Origin: Norana najaformis
Taxonomy: Eukaryota; Annelida; Clitellata; Crassiclitellata; Hormogastridae
Length of the DNA: 64,000 nucleotides
Assembly: GCA_964023275.1 (NCBI GenBank)
Contig: OZ029920.1
Span: 2,202,572 to 2,266,571 of the forward strand
Reading direction: 5' to 3'
Under the pieces are notes generated by a model. That model was given only the letters and a program-made list of their open reading frames with translations. It was not told where the DNA came from and ran no database searches. The position numbers and the translations under genes are program-made. Below, in pieces: positions 22,561 through 33,510 of this stretch (within the stretch, counting starts at the first letter, position 1; every line of letters begins with the position of its first letter).

Positions 22561-22590
22561 ATTATAATAAAAACTAAATAGTGTAACTAA

Positions 22591-22693
22591 ACTCCGCCAC
22601 TGCCTTATTTGGGGGTAGTGCCAGTCCCAAGCCTGGATAAAGGAGGAGGGCGACGGCAACGGCAGTCGTTAAACATTGGAACTACTACTAATC
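22591..22693 (-). mobile_element. SINE-A insertion with 10-bp target-site duplication
   Basis: ACTCCGCCACTGCC to AACTACTACTAATC, flanked by GTGTAACTAA at 22581-22590 and again at 22694-22703. It is missing part of the internal CCTTTGATGCCATAAG segment. A diverged second copy follows at 22706-22800 (CAATCCTGGATTATGGAGG). Confidence 0.7.
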
Positions 22694-22859
22694 GTGTAAC
22701 TAAGCAACTAGCTTCGGTTGGATAGTGTTAGTTCCAATCCTGGATTATGGAGGAGGGCGACGTCAACGGCTTTTGATGGATTATAAGATATCCTCAAACA
22801 TTAGAACTACTACCATCGCCAGTTTGTTAAGCACGCAAATGTAAGGCTGTAGAAACTTT

Positions 22860-23015
22860 CCCTGTAAGCCGTAAGATGTCGGTGAACGCTGGAAACTAAT
22901 AGCTCTGGCACTGTCTTTAATAAGGTGGTGCCAGTTCAAACCCTGGATGAAGGAAGAGGGCGACGCCGATCATCTTTAATATGACACAGAGTCGCAAGAC
23001 ATAAACTTCTACCAA
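22860..23015 (-). repeat. H block and SINE-A/Rep-B hybrid, reverse
   Basis: CCGTAAGATGTCGGTGAAC (22869-22887) is followed by GGTGGTGCCAGTTCAAACCC and then a Rep-B-like end (ATCATCTTTAATATGACAC). It therefore combines a SINE-A 5' half with a Rep-B 3' half. Confidence 0.5.
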
Positions 23016-23204
23016 TCGCTAGGTTACAAGCAACGTTTTCCGACGTTTAATATTCCTCGCTTTGTTCAAACAACTGCACATGTATCAAATTTAGATGCGG
23101 ACGACCGCACTGTGCAAAACCCCCTCTCCCTTGTCCGCATATGGGTAACCCTGCTTCGCCATGATGAAAGTCGTTTATAGACGATCCCCTAGCATGGCCT
23201 ATGA

Positions 23205-23283
23205 ATAAAAAACTGGTTCCCGGGTCTTAGCTTTCAATGGGTGACGTAGAAATCTCGAGATTACGATTACGATTACGATAGTT
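23205..23283 (+). mobile_element. LINE family 1, short 3' end
   Basis: ACTGGTTCCCGGGTCTTAGC, then GTAGAAATCTCGAGATTACG and (ATTACG)n at 23252-23281. About 75 bp identical in layout to the end of the 36100-36847 copy; it is strongly 5' truncated. Confidence 0.65.
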
Positions 23284-23344
23284 GTGTAGCATTTGCTTCA
23301 TTTTAGCCAGCTATAAGACATCATCGAAAGCTCGGCAAATAATT

Positions 23345-23425
23345 AGCATAAAGGCTCGCCTTGGACACCTTTAAATCGCTTCTTACTGACTTTATATAAA
23401 CATTATTTTCGCTCGATTTCTAATA
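23345..23425 (-). repeat. F core, reverse
   Basis: TTGGACACCTTTAAATCGCT, ACTTTATATAAACATTATTT and CGCTCGATTTC in the usual reverse order. Confidence 0.6.
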
Positions 23426-23563
23426 AATTCCTGTGGCACACATATGTAAGAGTAAGTCGGCTTTAACAGTTATGGCGGACACAAGATGTTGTAGATAATG
23501 TATTTGATGTATGTCTTACCTGCTCTCACTTTCTGACACTAGATCGCTACATTGTTATGGATA

Positions 23564-24016
<453 letters not shown>

Positions 24017-24139
24017 TTCAAACGATAAAATGAATGTAAATGTAAGTATGCACGTTTATATAGCGAAAAGAACCAACTGAGATCCACTTAACCTCAGACA
24101 CAGGGTTGACTTGTTAAGTAGGATTAATCAATATCAATC

Positions 24140-24300
24140 AATCGGGAATCAGATCAGGATTAGGGCCGAGATTTCGAGATTTTTGTCTCATTTGCGCCCC
24201 CTAACGAACGAAGCCATAAAATAAGAACTCAAACTGTACACTTTCAGTGGGAACACGAAGAAGTGGCATTATTACGAGTCCTCATACGCCAAGGCTAAAA
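24140..24300 (+). repeat. Dispersed repeat shared with 26085-26225
   Basis: GAGATTTCGAGA.TTTTGTC, CCCCCTAACGAACGAA, GGAACACGAAGAAGTGGCAT and CCTCATACGCCAAGGC match the second copy in order. The second copy is preceded by GGGGTTCAAATCC, a B-box-like motif, so this may be the body of a tRNA-derived SINE. Confidence 0.45.
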
Positions 24301-24529
24301 AGTTGAAGTCGCTTACACTTTATGAATTGCACATGATTGACTCTTGAGTTTTTAATAGGAGACTTCGCTTCTAAATTGAATTCAAATTCATTCACTAGTT
24401 GGCAACAGTAATTACATTACGTCATATTTACTTGTTCTCGGACTTTTATGCTCTGTAAGCTTCTGACTGTAATCAGAACTGCTCGAAGAGAAAGAATAAA
24501 CTTCCAATGCTAACGAAATTCCATGAGGC

Positions 24530-24580
24530 GCTGCTTAGACACCTTTAAATCGTGTTCTCCGAATTTATATAAATCACTCT
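24530..24580 (-). repeat. F core, reverse
   Basis: CTGCTTAGACACCTTTAAATCG followed by TTTATATAAATCACTC. Confidence 0.6.
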
Positions 24581-25550
24581 TAGCAAAGACCTGCTATTAC
24601 GAAGGCTGAAGGGAGATGCTTGGGATCCTCGCTGATTATGACGTTCATTATTTTACAAATTCCTTCTTTAAATGTATTTCATAGGCCTTATTATATACTT
24701 TTCGATTGGCTCAAATCGCACCGCAAACCCAACTCAGCTACAATAAGTGCACTGAGTGGGATGATCAGGCGGTGAGGGAGAGGTCTGGTCAACCGTCCTT
24801 GTGTTCTGAAGCTAAGAAAAATTAAGTCTCGAGTGACTGCTTTCTCCGCTTCTTCTGTCATCATTGTTGAGGTGGTGCTGGTCATCAAGATGTGAACAAG
24901 TATTGCTATAGATATAAAGGGGGTGGCTTCAATCCCGACTTTGTCTTCGAGACTGTTTGTGGCTTATGCTAATTTATCCCTCCGACATTTTTGTACTGAC
25001 ACTTAAAAACTCTTCACAACGCTTGGGTTTATGACTTACCTTAAGTCCCTTTGCTTTCCCTAGAGATCTCCCGGTTTTTGGCTTTACCCGGAAAACTTAC
25101 GCGCCAAAAATGTGTAGGCCTGCCTGTAGGGTCAAAAGTGGGCAGGGATAAAAACAATTCTGACCCCACATTTTGGACTGCAGTGATGGCCCCTGACTCC
25201 ACGAACTCTGGCGACGCCTTCAGATGTGCAATACAATACGAAACATCTGATAATGCTCTCCATATAGAGTTCAGAAGTAGACACTAAAGCCGGACGACAG
25301 GAATCATTAAGAACCATTCAGAGACCTGAAGAGATAAACTTTCAGTTTAGAGCGAAAGAAAGCATCTCTTTAAAGTGAGATGCGCACATGACGAAGCTAA
25401 TTCAAAACGATTGAATTGTGCCGTTCAGAACCTATTCCGAGAAATGCAATAATTACACTGGCGCTATAGAAGTAATCGGATTATTATATGTTATTATTAT
25501 CACGGTATCATTGTGGTTTCTGAAATACAAACGAGGTGATAACAGTCTTT
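24581..25550. other. Intergenic sequence, nothing recognised
   Basis: No domain-bearing frame. A minor Rep-B trace (CACTGGCGCTATAGAAGTAAT) lies at 25457-25477. Opposing frames at 25051-25287 (+) and 25132-25317 (-) show no known motif. Confidence 0.35.
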
Positions 25551-25554
25551 GTAT

Positions 25555-25735
25555 TATCCATTGTTTAACGATATTTTCTGGCTGTCAAATCCGTTGAAAT
25601 CGAGCTTCGCTTTTATTCACTGATAGAAAAGGTCTATTAGAGATTGATGTAATAGGTCCAATGTTTAACGGTATCTTAAGAAATCAAAGCATCATTTTCC
25701 CATTGACAAAGCATCGTTAAACAGAAACCACACGT
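25555..25735 (+). repeat. H blocks, forward, diverged
   Basis: CATTGTTTAACGATATTTTC and CCAATGTTTAACGGTATCTT; a Rep-B-like end (GCATCGTTAAACAGAAACC) is at 25708-25727. Confidence 0.4.
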
Positions 25736-25989
25736 ATTGATCTCTGCCACATCAACAAACCAGACATCGAACAGCAATTAACATCAGGAAAGCAAGAAGC
25801 AATATAAAGTCAATTGAAATTCAAAGACAATTACCGAAGAAAGCTTAAAAACTGTTGTAAACGGCCTTTGATCTCATAGACAGACGTGAAACATTAGAAC
25901 TGGCTGACAGCTCCTAGTTAGCTTCACCATCGACAGATGGCAAAATGACGCATATCTTAACTGCAGAGTTAACCTCTAAAAACTACATT

Positions 25990-26235
25990 CTGTGTGTATG
26001 CGTGTGCGTGCATGTCTGTGTGTCTGTGTGTGTATGTGTTTGTGTGTTTTCGTATCGTTTGCTTTTAGACTGTCAGTCTAGAGGTCGGGGTTCAAATCCG
26101 AAGCAGAGCTGAGATTTCGAGACTTTTGTCCCACGTGCCCTCTCTAACGAACAAACGTACACTTCAAGTGCGAACACGAAGAAGTGGCATTTCAACCTCT
26201 CCTCATACGCTGACTTAAAAAGTTGGACACGCAGT
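25990..26235 (+). repeat. TG-rich microsatellite and tRNA-SINE-like repeat
   Basis: A degenerate TG repeat is at 25990-26048. GGGGTTCAAATCC (26087-26099, B-box-like) is followed by the repeat body shared with 24140-24300. No A box at the expected upstream distance, so the head is incomplete. Confidence 0.4.
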
Positions 26236-26264
26236 CCGGGCCTAAGAAGAGGAGAGAATCTCTT

Positions 26265-26320
26265 TCTCTGGTCCCGAGATGTCTTAGGGGCAATTATCCG
26301 ATGAGACACCGGTCCGTAAT
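26265..26320 (+). repeat. Inverted partner of 28440-28480
   Basis: GAGATGTCTTAGGGGCAATT through CCGATGAGACACCGGTC is the reverse complement of the segment at 28440-28480 with few differences. Confidence 0.5.
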
Positions 26321-26537
26321 TTACGAGGAAAGACCCCCACTTGAGACCATTCAAATAGTTGTTCCGTCTTCGCTTGCACAATATTATTCATTGTTTAAAT
26401 ACACCTTGTGTTGACCAAAACCTATGTTTCAGAATATATCCTGGCGGTATTACCTCTGACTGGCACCTAAGAGGTTTTGCACTGATTGACCTGACTGGCA
26501 CCCAAGGGACTACATATAAGGGTTGAGAGCAGCCTGG

Positions 26538-26705
26538 AGAGAGAGACAGGGAGAGAGAGAGACAGACAGAGACAGACATAGACAGACAGAGAGGCAGAGA
26601 GACAGAGAGACAGAGACAGAGTGAGAGATAGAGAGAGACAGACAGACAGAGACAGAGACAGAGGCAGAGATAGTTAGAGAGAGAGAGTGAGAGAGTGTGT
26701 GTCTA
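26538..26705. repeat. GAGA/GACA simple repeat
   Basis: A purine-rich strand of mixed GAGA, GACA and GGCA units. Ser-rich minus-strand frames here are low-complexity artefacts. Confidence 0.9.
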
Positions 26706-26826
26706 CAGTGGTCAGAGAGGCCGAGTTTATGCCTATAGTAAAGATAAGTGTTGCTCTTGCAGTAAACGACTGACATTAGGACTTTGTGGATTCAGTCTCT
26801 TGGGGACCCCACGGGCCTTACCTCGC

Positions 26827-27050
26827 GCACTAGCTGTAGGTTGCACTAGCTGTAGGTTGCACTAGCTGTAGGTTGCACTAGCTGTAGGTTGCACTAGCTG
26901 TAGGTTGCACTAGCTGTAGGTTGCACTAGCTGTAGGTTGCACTAGCTGTAGGTTGCACTAGCTGTAGGTTGCACTAGCTGTAGGTTGCACTAGCTGTAGG
27001 TTGCACTAGCTGTAGGTTGCACTAGCTGTAGGTTGCACTAGCTGTAGGTT
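26827..27050 (+). repeat. 16-bp minisatellite, 14 perfect copies
   Basis: The unit GCACTAGCTGTAGGTT is repeated 14 times without error (224 bp). Perfect identity means very recent amplification or active homogenisation, or an assembly effect. CTAG and AGCT palindromes occur in each unit. Confidence 0.95.
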
Positions 27051-27099
27051 GCAATCAACAAAACTACGAAATATATAACATTTAAAGAAAACGAGCATT

Positions 27100-27260
27100 A
27101 TATAACGTTGGTTAAAGCGATATATAGGTGTCTAAACAGTTTGAAATATTATTCGTAATCTCGAGTGTTTTGCGATTAGTAATCTGGAGATTTCAACAGC
27201 GCTACCCAAATAAAGCGAAAGCGCGGGAACCGCTTTATTTGCAGGCAATACTGTAGCTGT
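27100..27260. repeat. F core (+) and LINE family 1 end (-)
   Basis: AAAGCGATATATAGGTGTCTAA at 27113-27134. Then, on the minus strand, TCGTAATCTCGAG...GGAGATTTCAACAGCGC and CGCGGGAACCGCTTTATT (27160-27245) match the 3' end of LINE family 1. Confidence 0.5.
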
Positions 27261-28110
27261 GAGGACCATTGATATCATTCTGGAGTTTGGGTTTTAAGTT
27301 GGCAATTACGCAAAGCCCAATACCCAGTAAACTTAAGTAATTTCATATGTATGTATGAATCTTATATCCCTGTACGTATTATGTATTCATATTTATGTAC
27401 GTATTATGCATGTGTGTATGTGAATATATTTGTATTGTATATACGTATTATGTATTTGCAAAGCACCGGGACCATCTGACAGGCAGCCTATGGTGGGAGG
27501 AGACAGCAGACACGGTCAGTATTGCCTTGAATCGAATCAGAGTCATTTACCGGATGTGGCGATATCAATCCTCATCCCGTAGAACCGTCAGCCGTGAACG
27601 GTCAGCATGATAGTATAATCTAGGCCATAGTACTCCTCAGGTGGAATGCTGACGTTTGCAAATGGGGTTAGGAAGGTAGTTTCATCGCAAGGCAGGTTCT
27701 AAATGCAGAACTAGTGATTGTTCCCTGCCTGTTTTCATAAGCGAAATATTCACATAGTTTTAAAGATAGAAATTGAACAGCAAATGATCACCAACGGTTA
27801 TTTTTTTCATTGAAAATCATGCGGTTGCCTTAAGTCGAGTGGAGCCAGTCCGAAGCCTGGAAAAATGAGGAGGAGGACGACGGTAATAAAATTTGTTATG
27901 ATAGACGCCTCCAAAGGATTGAAATGGGTATAAATAAGGAAGGTGATCGTGTTTCATATTCGAATCGATGTTCAAAGATAATCTTAAAACCAGAAAAAAA
28001 AACATTAGAAACACCAGAAAAAATATGAGAAGAAGGCATCACAGCAAATGAACTAAAAGTCTGTATGAAAAGAAAGAACCACGGACTTCAAATAAACAGA
28101 AACTTTAAAG
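27261..28110. other. Intergenic; SINE-A relic
   Basis: A TATG/TACGT-rich stretch lies at 27345-27455. A diverged reverse SINE-A (GTGGAGCCAGTCCGAAGCC, GGAGGACGACGG) is at 27838-27890. No gene recognised. Confidence 0.4.
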
Positions 28111-28114
28111 ACAT

Positions 28115-28365
28115 AAACGGCCAGAGGAGCCACACGATGTCCGCAAACCTTCGATCACTCAGGTAAGCCAATTTAAGCCACAAGCTGTCGCTAAGCTCTT
28201 GATACTACTAATAATATTTGGCTAGCGCTAGATACCTTTAAATATTTTTTTTCGTTTATATATAAACCTTATTTTCGCTCGAGAAAGCGCCACGATATTA
28301 TTCAAAGGTCGACGCCAGTGGCCTTGTCAGCATAAGATGTCCTTTAGAAATGAATATCAAATACG
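28115..28365 (-). repeat. F/H modules, reverse
   Basis: CACACGATGTCCGCAAAC, AAGCTGTCGCTAAGC, GCTAGATACCTTTAAAT with TATATATAAACC and TTTTCGCTCGAG, then a further H block (GTCAGCATAAGATGTCC). Confidence 0.5.
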
Positions 28366-28439
28366 TTTAATTATGCAAGAGAAACCGTTTGAATGGTCTC
28401 AGTTTCCGTTTGATTGGCCTCAGTTTCTCTCGTAAAATA

Positions 28440-28575
28440 TAGACCGGTGTCTCATCGGATAGTTGCCACTAAGACATCTCTTCTAGCAGCGCAACAGAAT
28501 CTGTCCTCTTCTGACGCCCCAACGGCGTCCACCGCTAGACCACGTGACCCCATGTAGACCATCGGGCAGTGGGAG
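28440..28575 (-). mobile_element. tRNA-derived SINE-like fragment
   Basis: On the minus strand TGGTCTAGCGGTGGA is a strong tRNA A-box sequence (28528-28542). The B-box position holds only a weak GACAGATTCTG. Its distal part is inverted at 26265-26320. Not a functional tRNA gene. Confidence 0.4.
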
Positions 28576-28599
28576 AGTCCGAGTGCCAGACACAGTAAG

Positions 28600-29165
28600 T
28601 AAGTAAGTAAGAGGCCAATCCTGAATCTTCGTTTGAGAGAGTGGACACTACGGAGCAAAGATGGTACGAAACGGCCATTTTAGCCTATGTCGAAAGTAGA
28701 AGGGGCAGTCACGTGGATGGCTCAGGGCACAGAACTGGGATTGAGTCACCCCCACCCCACAAAGTACAAATCGCGGCATCTGAAAAGTGTTTACTGACTT
28801 CTTACGGCTGTCATGGCCGTTAACAATCGACCTTATCCAACATGTCCGTTATCTTGGAGGGCGTTCTAGTTCTGTCACCGATTGAACGAAAATGAGTCTT
28901 ATATAATTATTTTAAACACGATTTAAAGGTGTCTAAGCGGAACCTTACATTTGAAGCGTTTAGCAACATCGTACACACTTGACGTCGATTGTAACTCATC
29001 TTATAACAAATCGTTAGCGGATTTGAACCCCCTTGTGATTCACCTCTTTTAACGAATAAAATGTAAAAAAGACGGTTTTAGTGAGGTTAAGTAAGGTCGA
29101 CTTTAACGACTCAATTAGACGCAAGAAGTCAATAGAGACTGGGTAAAACTAATATTAACTGATAA
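28600..29165 (+). repeat. Rep-C long copy 1, with F core inside
   Basis: Order: GCCAATCCTGAATC, GACACTACGG, ATGGTACGAAACGGCCATTT, GTAGAAGGGGCAGT, an H-like block, GATTGAACGAAAATGAG, TTATATAA, CGATTTAAAGGTGTCTAAGC, CATCGTACAC, CAAATCGTTAGCGGAT, TTTTAACGAATAAAATG and GCAAGAAGTC. The same order occurs at 54774, 56520 and 59130, all forward. Confidence 0.65.
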
Positions 29166-29925
29166 TAATGGCCAACATTAGTTCGCTTCTTCGTCGTTTT
29201 AAACGACTCGCTTTTCTCTATCTCGTTTTTCAGATTAGACTATTTAAGCAGATTCTTCCCAGATTCCTGTGTTGTTAGACAATGATAACTACTATTAATT
29301 TTCCATCTATCGCATGCAAACTCTTCTACTGCCTTACGTCTGGTGGTGCCAGTTCAAGTCTCGTTAACTAATGTCGGAACTTTTCAGCAGTCGGTAGATA
29401 TACAGATATACCTCAAAGATTATGGCAACCATAAGATGTCGTTAAATACTGGATTCTGGTAACAAAAATTCAGGTTACTTCTGGACACCCTTAAATTGTT
29501 TTTTTTTCAGACGTTATATATTCATCCTTTTCATTCCGTCGTCAATTCAAATACTTCTCAAATTGAGGTCAAAGGTCTTTCATGCCATAAGATGTAGTTA
29601 AACATTGGAAACTACACTCTAGGGATGACAAAAAGCTTAAAAAGGTTATGGCAAAGTTGAAGACAACCCTGACTATCATAATATGCTGCTTGTAACTTAA
29701 CAATTGATAGTAGTTTAAATCTAGAGACTCTGGGTCATAATAAAGATGGTTAGCGTTGCCCTCCTCTTTTACCTTGGCTTTGGACTGGCACCACAGCCGA
29801 ATAAAGACAGTCACAGAGTTAAACAAGCGATTAGTTTCCAGTGTTACCCGGCATCTTTTGGCTGCCAAGGGCCATTAATCTCGACGTTGCACAAAGATTC
29901 TCAATACCTCAGGAGTAGTAGCAGT
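29166..29925. repeat. F/H reverse copies and SINE-A forward copy
   Basis: SINE-A relic at 29325-29370 (GGTGGTGCCAGTTCAAGTC), reverse H at 29430-29450 (ACCATAAGATGTCGTTAAAT), reverse F at 29485-29520 (GGACACCCTTAAATTG, GTTATATATTC), another reverse H at 29582-29605. A forward SINE-A relic is at 29750-29830 (GCCCTCCTCTTTTACC) followed by an H block. Confidence 0.5.
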
Positions 29926-29929
29926 AAGT

Positions 29930-30600
29930 GTAATTGTAATTACGACAATTTATATAGCATCGTTAGTAGCATGCTGTGTACTTCTAGGGTGCTTTACAAA
30001 GTCAAAAGTCAGCTCAAGAACTAAGAGTTATAAAGTAAATAAAGTTTCAACTGATTTTTAAAAAGATTGACACTTTTGGACTCTTGAATGGATGCCGGAA
30101 GGCTGTTCCAGGCATGCGGACCAGCAACTCGAAAGGCCCGATAACCCAGTCTAGTCTTTGTTGCTGGTACAAAGACATTGGCGGACTTTGATGATCGCAA
30201 TCGCTGTCGGTTGGGGTCATCAGATAGGGGCCTGATGCTGTCTGCAAGATAGCGTGGTGCACAGTTTTTCAGACATTTGTACGTAAGAAGACAAAGTTTG
30301 ACTTTAACCCGCTGGCCGATCCTTAGCTATTGAAGTTGGTCCGGAAGTACGGGTGCGATGTGGTCGGATTTGCTAGTCTGAGTGGCCAGACGAGCAGCGG
30401 CGTTGATGACTGCCTGAAGCCGAATGGTTTTGCACTGTGGCAAGCCAGAGAAGGCAACGTTGCAGTAGTCAACTCGGCTTAGGACCAGACTTTGTACAAG
30501 TAGGCCTATTACGTCCTTTGTGAGGGACCGACAGACAAAGTACCTTAGCTGTCTCAGGATGGCGAAGCTGGTCCTCATAAGTCCTGTGATGTCATTGAGA
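29930..30600 (-). mobile_element. CR1-like LINE family 3, degraded 3' half
   Basis: Minus-strand translation gives SLVLSRVDYCNVAF, LQAVINAAARLAT and, after a stop, CLLTYKCL, LRSSKSANVFVPATKT, GPHAWNSLPASI and LFKNQLKLYLL, the standard CR1-type ORF2 terminus. The 3' boundary shows GTAATTGTAATTAC. Stops and shifts disrupt it. Confidence 0.75.
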
Positions 30601-30764
30601 GATCACTGTCGCATAGGAGGCCGAGATCACGAGTTACTTATTATATATACCCAATTTTCATTAAATCTATGAATAGCTTTACAACCAAACAGCAGGATAG
30701 GGCCGATGTTAATGACCATGACAGCCGTAAGATATCACTAAACACTGTGCAGAGATCGCGATCT

Positions 30765-31140
30765 TTAGGTTCCATGGTGGAATGGGGTGACTCCAACCCA
30801 CTTCTATGCCCCGAGCCACCTACTTCACTCCAACTTCTACTTTAAAATGTTAAAATGAACTTCTGTACATTGTCTGCCCTGTGGTGTCCGTTTTCTCCGG
30901 ATTGACCACCTCCTTAAAGGAATCGACACTATAAACCTCTGTCTCGGGATCTTACTTTGCTTCTTCCACTGTCGCCGGATGGGAAACGTCCTAAGGACGA
31001 CCTTTACTCAGAACACGATCCATTCTTTTACCTCCAGTAGTTGTTGCCTTTTGTGTGCTTTATTTACTACGGACTTTCTCTTCACCACCATTCTACATCT
31101 CGTGATCTTGGAACTGGGACCATTGATCTAAAACAAAAGT
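30765..31140 (-). repeat. Rep-C, reverse copy 2
   Basis: TGGGGTGACTCCAACCCAC, CTTCTATGCCCCGAGCCACC, CACTGTCGCCGGATGGGAA, CATCTCGTGATCTTGG match 17045-17460 in order and orientation. A reverse H block (CAGCCGTAAGATATCAC) is just left at 30722-30740. Confidence 0.6.
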
Positions 31141-31590
31141 CGTTTTTATATGTCCCTGGGAGATGAAACTCTTGTGAAAGGTAACAGTGTCTGCAATTCC
31201 AATCCCATATGTTTGCGAAAGGTTCATGTATTTGTTGTTTATTCGTTGCATTGGCCTCCAATAGGCAATTAGAAAGTTGATGATTACATTGACCAGTTTA
31301 ACCATATACTCTTAACACAGTCTTTCAATGGTTGGACAGAGGCCCACTGTGTCCCACGGGTTTAGGCTTTAGTCGCTGTTTGGCTTTCAGTTAATTAGAT
31401 CAGACTAATTTGCATTTTGTCTTATGCTGATTGGTGACTGTGCATATGTTATGATGTTTAAGATCTTGTGCTTGACGTAGGCCTTTCCTACCGGTGATAA
31501 GGAAGAAACTAGGAAAAAACCTATGACGTGGAAAAACGAAATAAATGTGTCAAAGATCTAAATATCTTCTAAGATAAGTTATGATCGACG
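31141..31590. other. Intergenic sequence, nothing recognised
   Basis: The minus-strand frame at 31093-31305 begins inside Rep-C and has no recognisable domain. Confidence 0.35.
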
Positions 31591-31715
31591 TCAACTTCAC
31601 TGGCAGCAGTGAATATATTTTAACTAAACACGTCGTACTACGACTATTAGGTTTCGCTTAGACACCTTTAAATAAGTTTTCAGAATATTATATATAGATT
31701 TCATTCAATCTGTTT
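31590..31715 (-). repeat. F/H module, reverse
   Basis: GGCAGCAGTGAATAT (diverged H), TTCGCTTAGACACCTTTAAA, then ATTATATATAG and TTCATTCAATC. Confidence 0.5.
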
Positions 31716-31734
31716 AATATTTGCAACATTTCCC

Positions 31735-32030
31735 TTAAAAGCGTGGGAATAAGTCCAACTGACCTGTGCTCTGAGTGTCAAGTTTCAAATTCTTTAGAAC
31801 ACATTTTACTTGCATGTAACAAACAAAATAATCATATCAAATAAACTAAGACAAAAATTTTACGAAAAGAAGGTAGATTTTACCATAAGGAACATTCTTT
31901 CGATTGGAGACCTTTATATGGAGGCTTTCAATATTATAATGAAAATAACTAATATAAAAGATTTTGTAAACATTCAATATAATTATAATGTAGATATTAA
32001 ACATAGTATTTGTAAATACAGTTGATAACT
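31735..32030 (+). mobile_element. LINE ORF2 carboxy-terminal fragment (C-C-H-C type)
   Basis: SPTDLCSECQVSNSLEHILLAC (Cys-x2-Cys, then His-x4-Cys) matches the zinc-knuckle-like end of several non-LTR retrotransposon polyproteins. After a +1 shift near 31835 the frame continues NKLRQKFYEKKVDF and FNIIMKITNIKDFV, as expected for the same tail. It is a different lineage from the CR1/L2-like copies here and is dead. Confidence 0.6.
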
Positions 32031-32114
32031 TTGATGGTTTCTATATAAATGTTCCCAATCACGATGTCATGCAAATCTAAAATTATAAGCAACAATATTT
32101 TGAATTTGTAAATT

Positions 32115-32462
32115 TCTACAGAAGGCCTATAAGAAAAAGGTAAAATATTTGTATTAAATGTTTAGTTTAAAAATACATTATTAAATATGTGTATCAGCAA
32201 ATTAATATTGTATATGAATTCTTTTGCAAATAACTCTTGATATATATATATAATATATATTCATATGCATGGATCTTAAATCAAGTAACTTTCTGTAAGT
32301 GCATGTCATGCTGTAGGCCTATTTGAAAAAGATAAAAACACTTGTGTTAAATATCTAGCTTAAAATACATTGTTACATATATATATATATATATGTGTGT
32401 GTGAATCAGCAATTTAATATTGCATATAAATTCGTTGTAAATAGCTATGATGTATATATATA
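32115..32462 (+). repeat. Direct duplication of about 150 bp
   Basis: 32115-32260 and 32310-32462 share, in order, AGGCCTAT.., GAAAAAG.TAAAA, TTGT.TTAAAT.T.TAG, AATACATT.TTA, ATCAGCAA.TTAATATTG and TATATAAATTC-like ends. Divergence indicates an old duplication; both copies end in short AT runs. Confidence 0.5.
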
Positions 32463-32478
32463 TAGAGTTACACACACA

Positions 32479-32716
<238 letters not shown>

Positions 32717-32727
32717 AACTACACACA

Positions 32728-32945
32728 CCTTTATGGCCAAAAAAATAACAAAAAGAGCCTTATGACCATGAAAAGACGTTTCACGGCCACCAAAAAAATA
32801 ATAATAAAAAAAATTGAAGAAAAACAGAAAAGAGCTGATATGACCATGAAAAGAGCCGTTGAGGCCATCAAAAGTTTAAATGTGGCCACATAGGAAGCCA
32901 GTATGGCCTTGGAAAAAATCTAAATGTTTAGAGGAGCCACCTGGC
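32728..32945 (+). repeat. Degenerate GGCCA.GAAAAGAGCC repeat
   Basis: Irregular recurrences of ATGACCATGAAAAGA, TTGAGGCCATCAAAAG, TGTGGCCACA and TATGGCC at variable spacing suggest an eroded tandem repeat. It lies between two AT arrays and makes a Lys-rich pseudo-frame. Confidence 0.4.
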
Positions 32946-32952
32946 CAATTTG

Positions 32953-32955
32953 AAA

Positions 32956-33001
<46 letters not shown>
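32953..33001. repeat. (AT)n microsatellite
   Basis: A short AT run ending just before the gene 2 5' region. Confidence 0.9.
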
Positions 33002-33002
<1 letters not shown>

Positions 33003-33074
33003 CAGTCTTGAAAGAAAACATGTCTACATATATACGTTTTATATACGTTTTAAATGCCTATTTTTTATTTATGA

Positions 33075-33510
33075 AGAGTTCGAAATTTCACTGGAAACGT
33101 TAGGGAACTCGATCAACGCTCAATTGGTTCGGTTTTTCTCCATTGATCGTTCACGTTAATTGCGTCAATCGAACCGTTGCACTTCAGAAAGTATGAAGAG
33201 ATATGAACCACTTTATACTTACTTTGAACAAATTAACCTTAATTAATCTGAGTAAGTATTAGCTCACATTCGGTCTTTTCAAGTGTTCTTTACTAGGGTC
33301 ATGGGTTTGGTCAAATTAAAGCCTCGGCTACTTAGCTCACTCTACAGATAACGCTGGTTGAAAATATGGGACTACTTGGGCAAAGGGCTTAGTTTCTAGA
33401 TGTTCGCTTAAGACATGCCAACGCTTTCAACATAGGGACAAAGATCGCCAGGTAAGTTATCGAATATCGTTGCTGGCCGATACATGCACTACATTCATTT
33501 GTATTGTAAA
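33075..33510 (+). promoter_or_regulatory. Promoter region and probable 5' UTR exon of gene 2
   Basis: Collinear with 5430-5853 upstream of gene 1 (TCGGTTTTTCTC.ATTGAT, CTTCAGAAA, CACTCTACAGATAACGC, ACATAGGGACAAAGATCG). Two donor candidates: CAG|GTAAGT (33451/33452, strong) and AAA|GTAAGAC (33510/33511, the one kept in all copies). The exon lacks about 35 bp present in gene 1. Confidence 0.5.

Noticed and set aside
26510-26776. Ser/Leu-rich minus-strand frame
   Set aside because: Produced by the GAGA/GACA simple repeat; no conserved domain.
26827-27050. CRISPR array
   Set aside because: Units are contiguous with no spacers, and the genome is eukaryotic.
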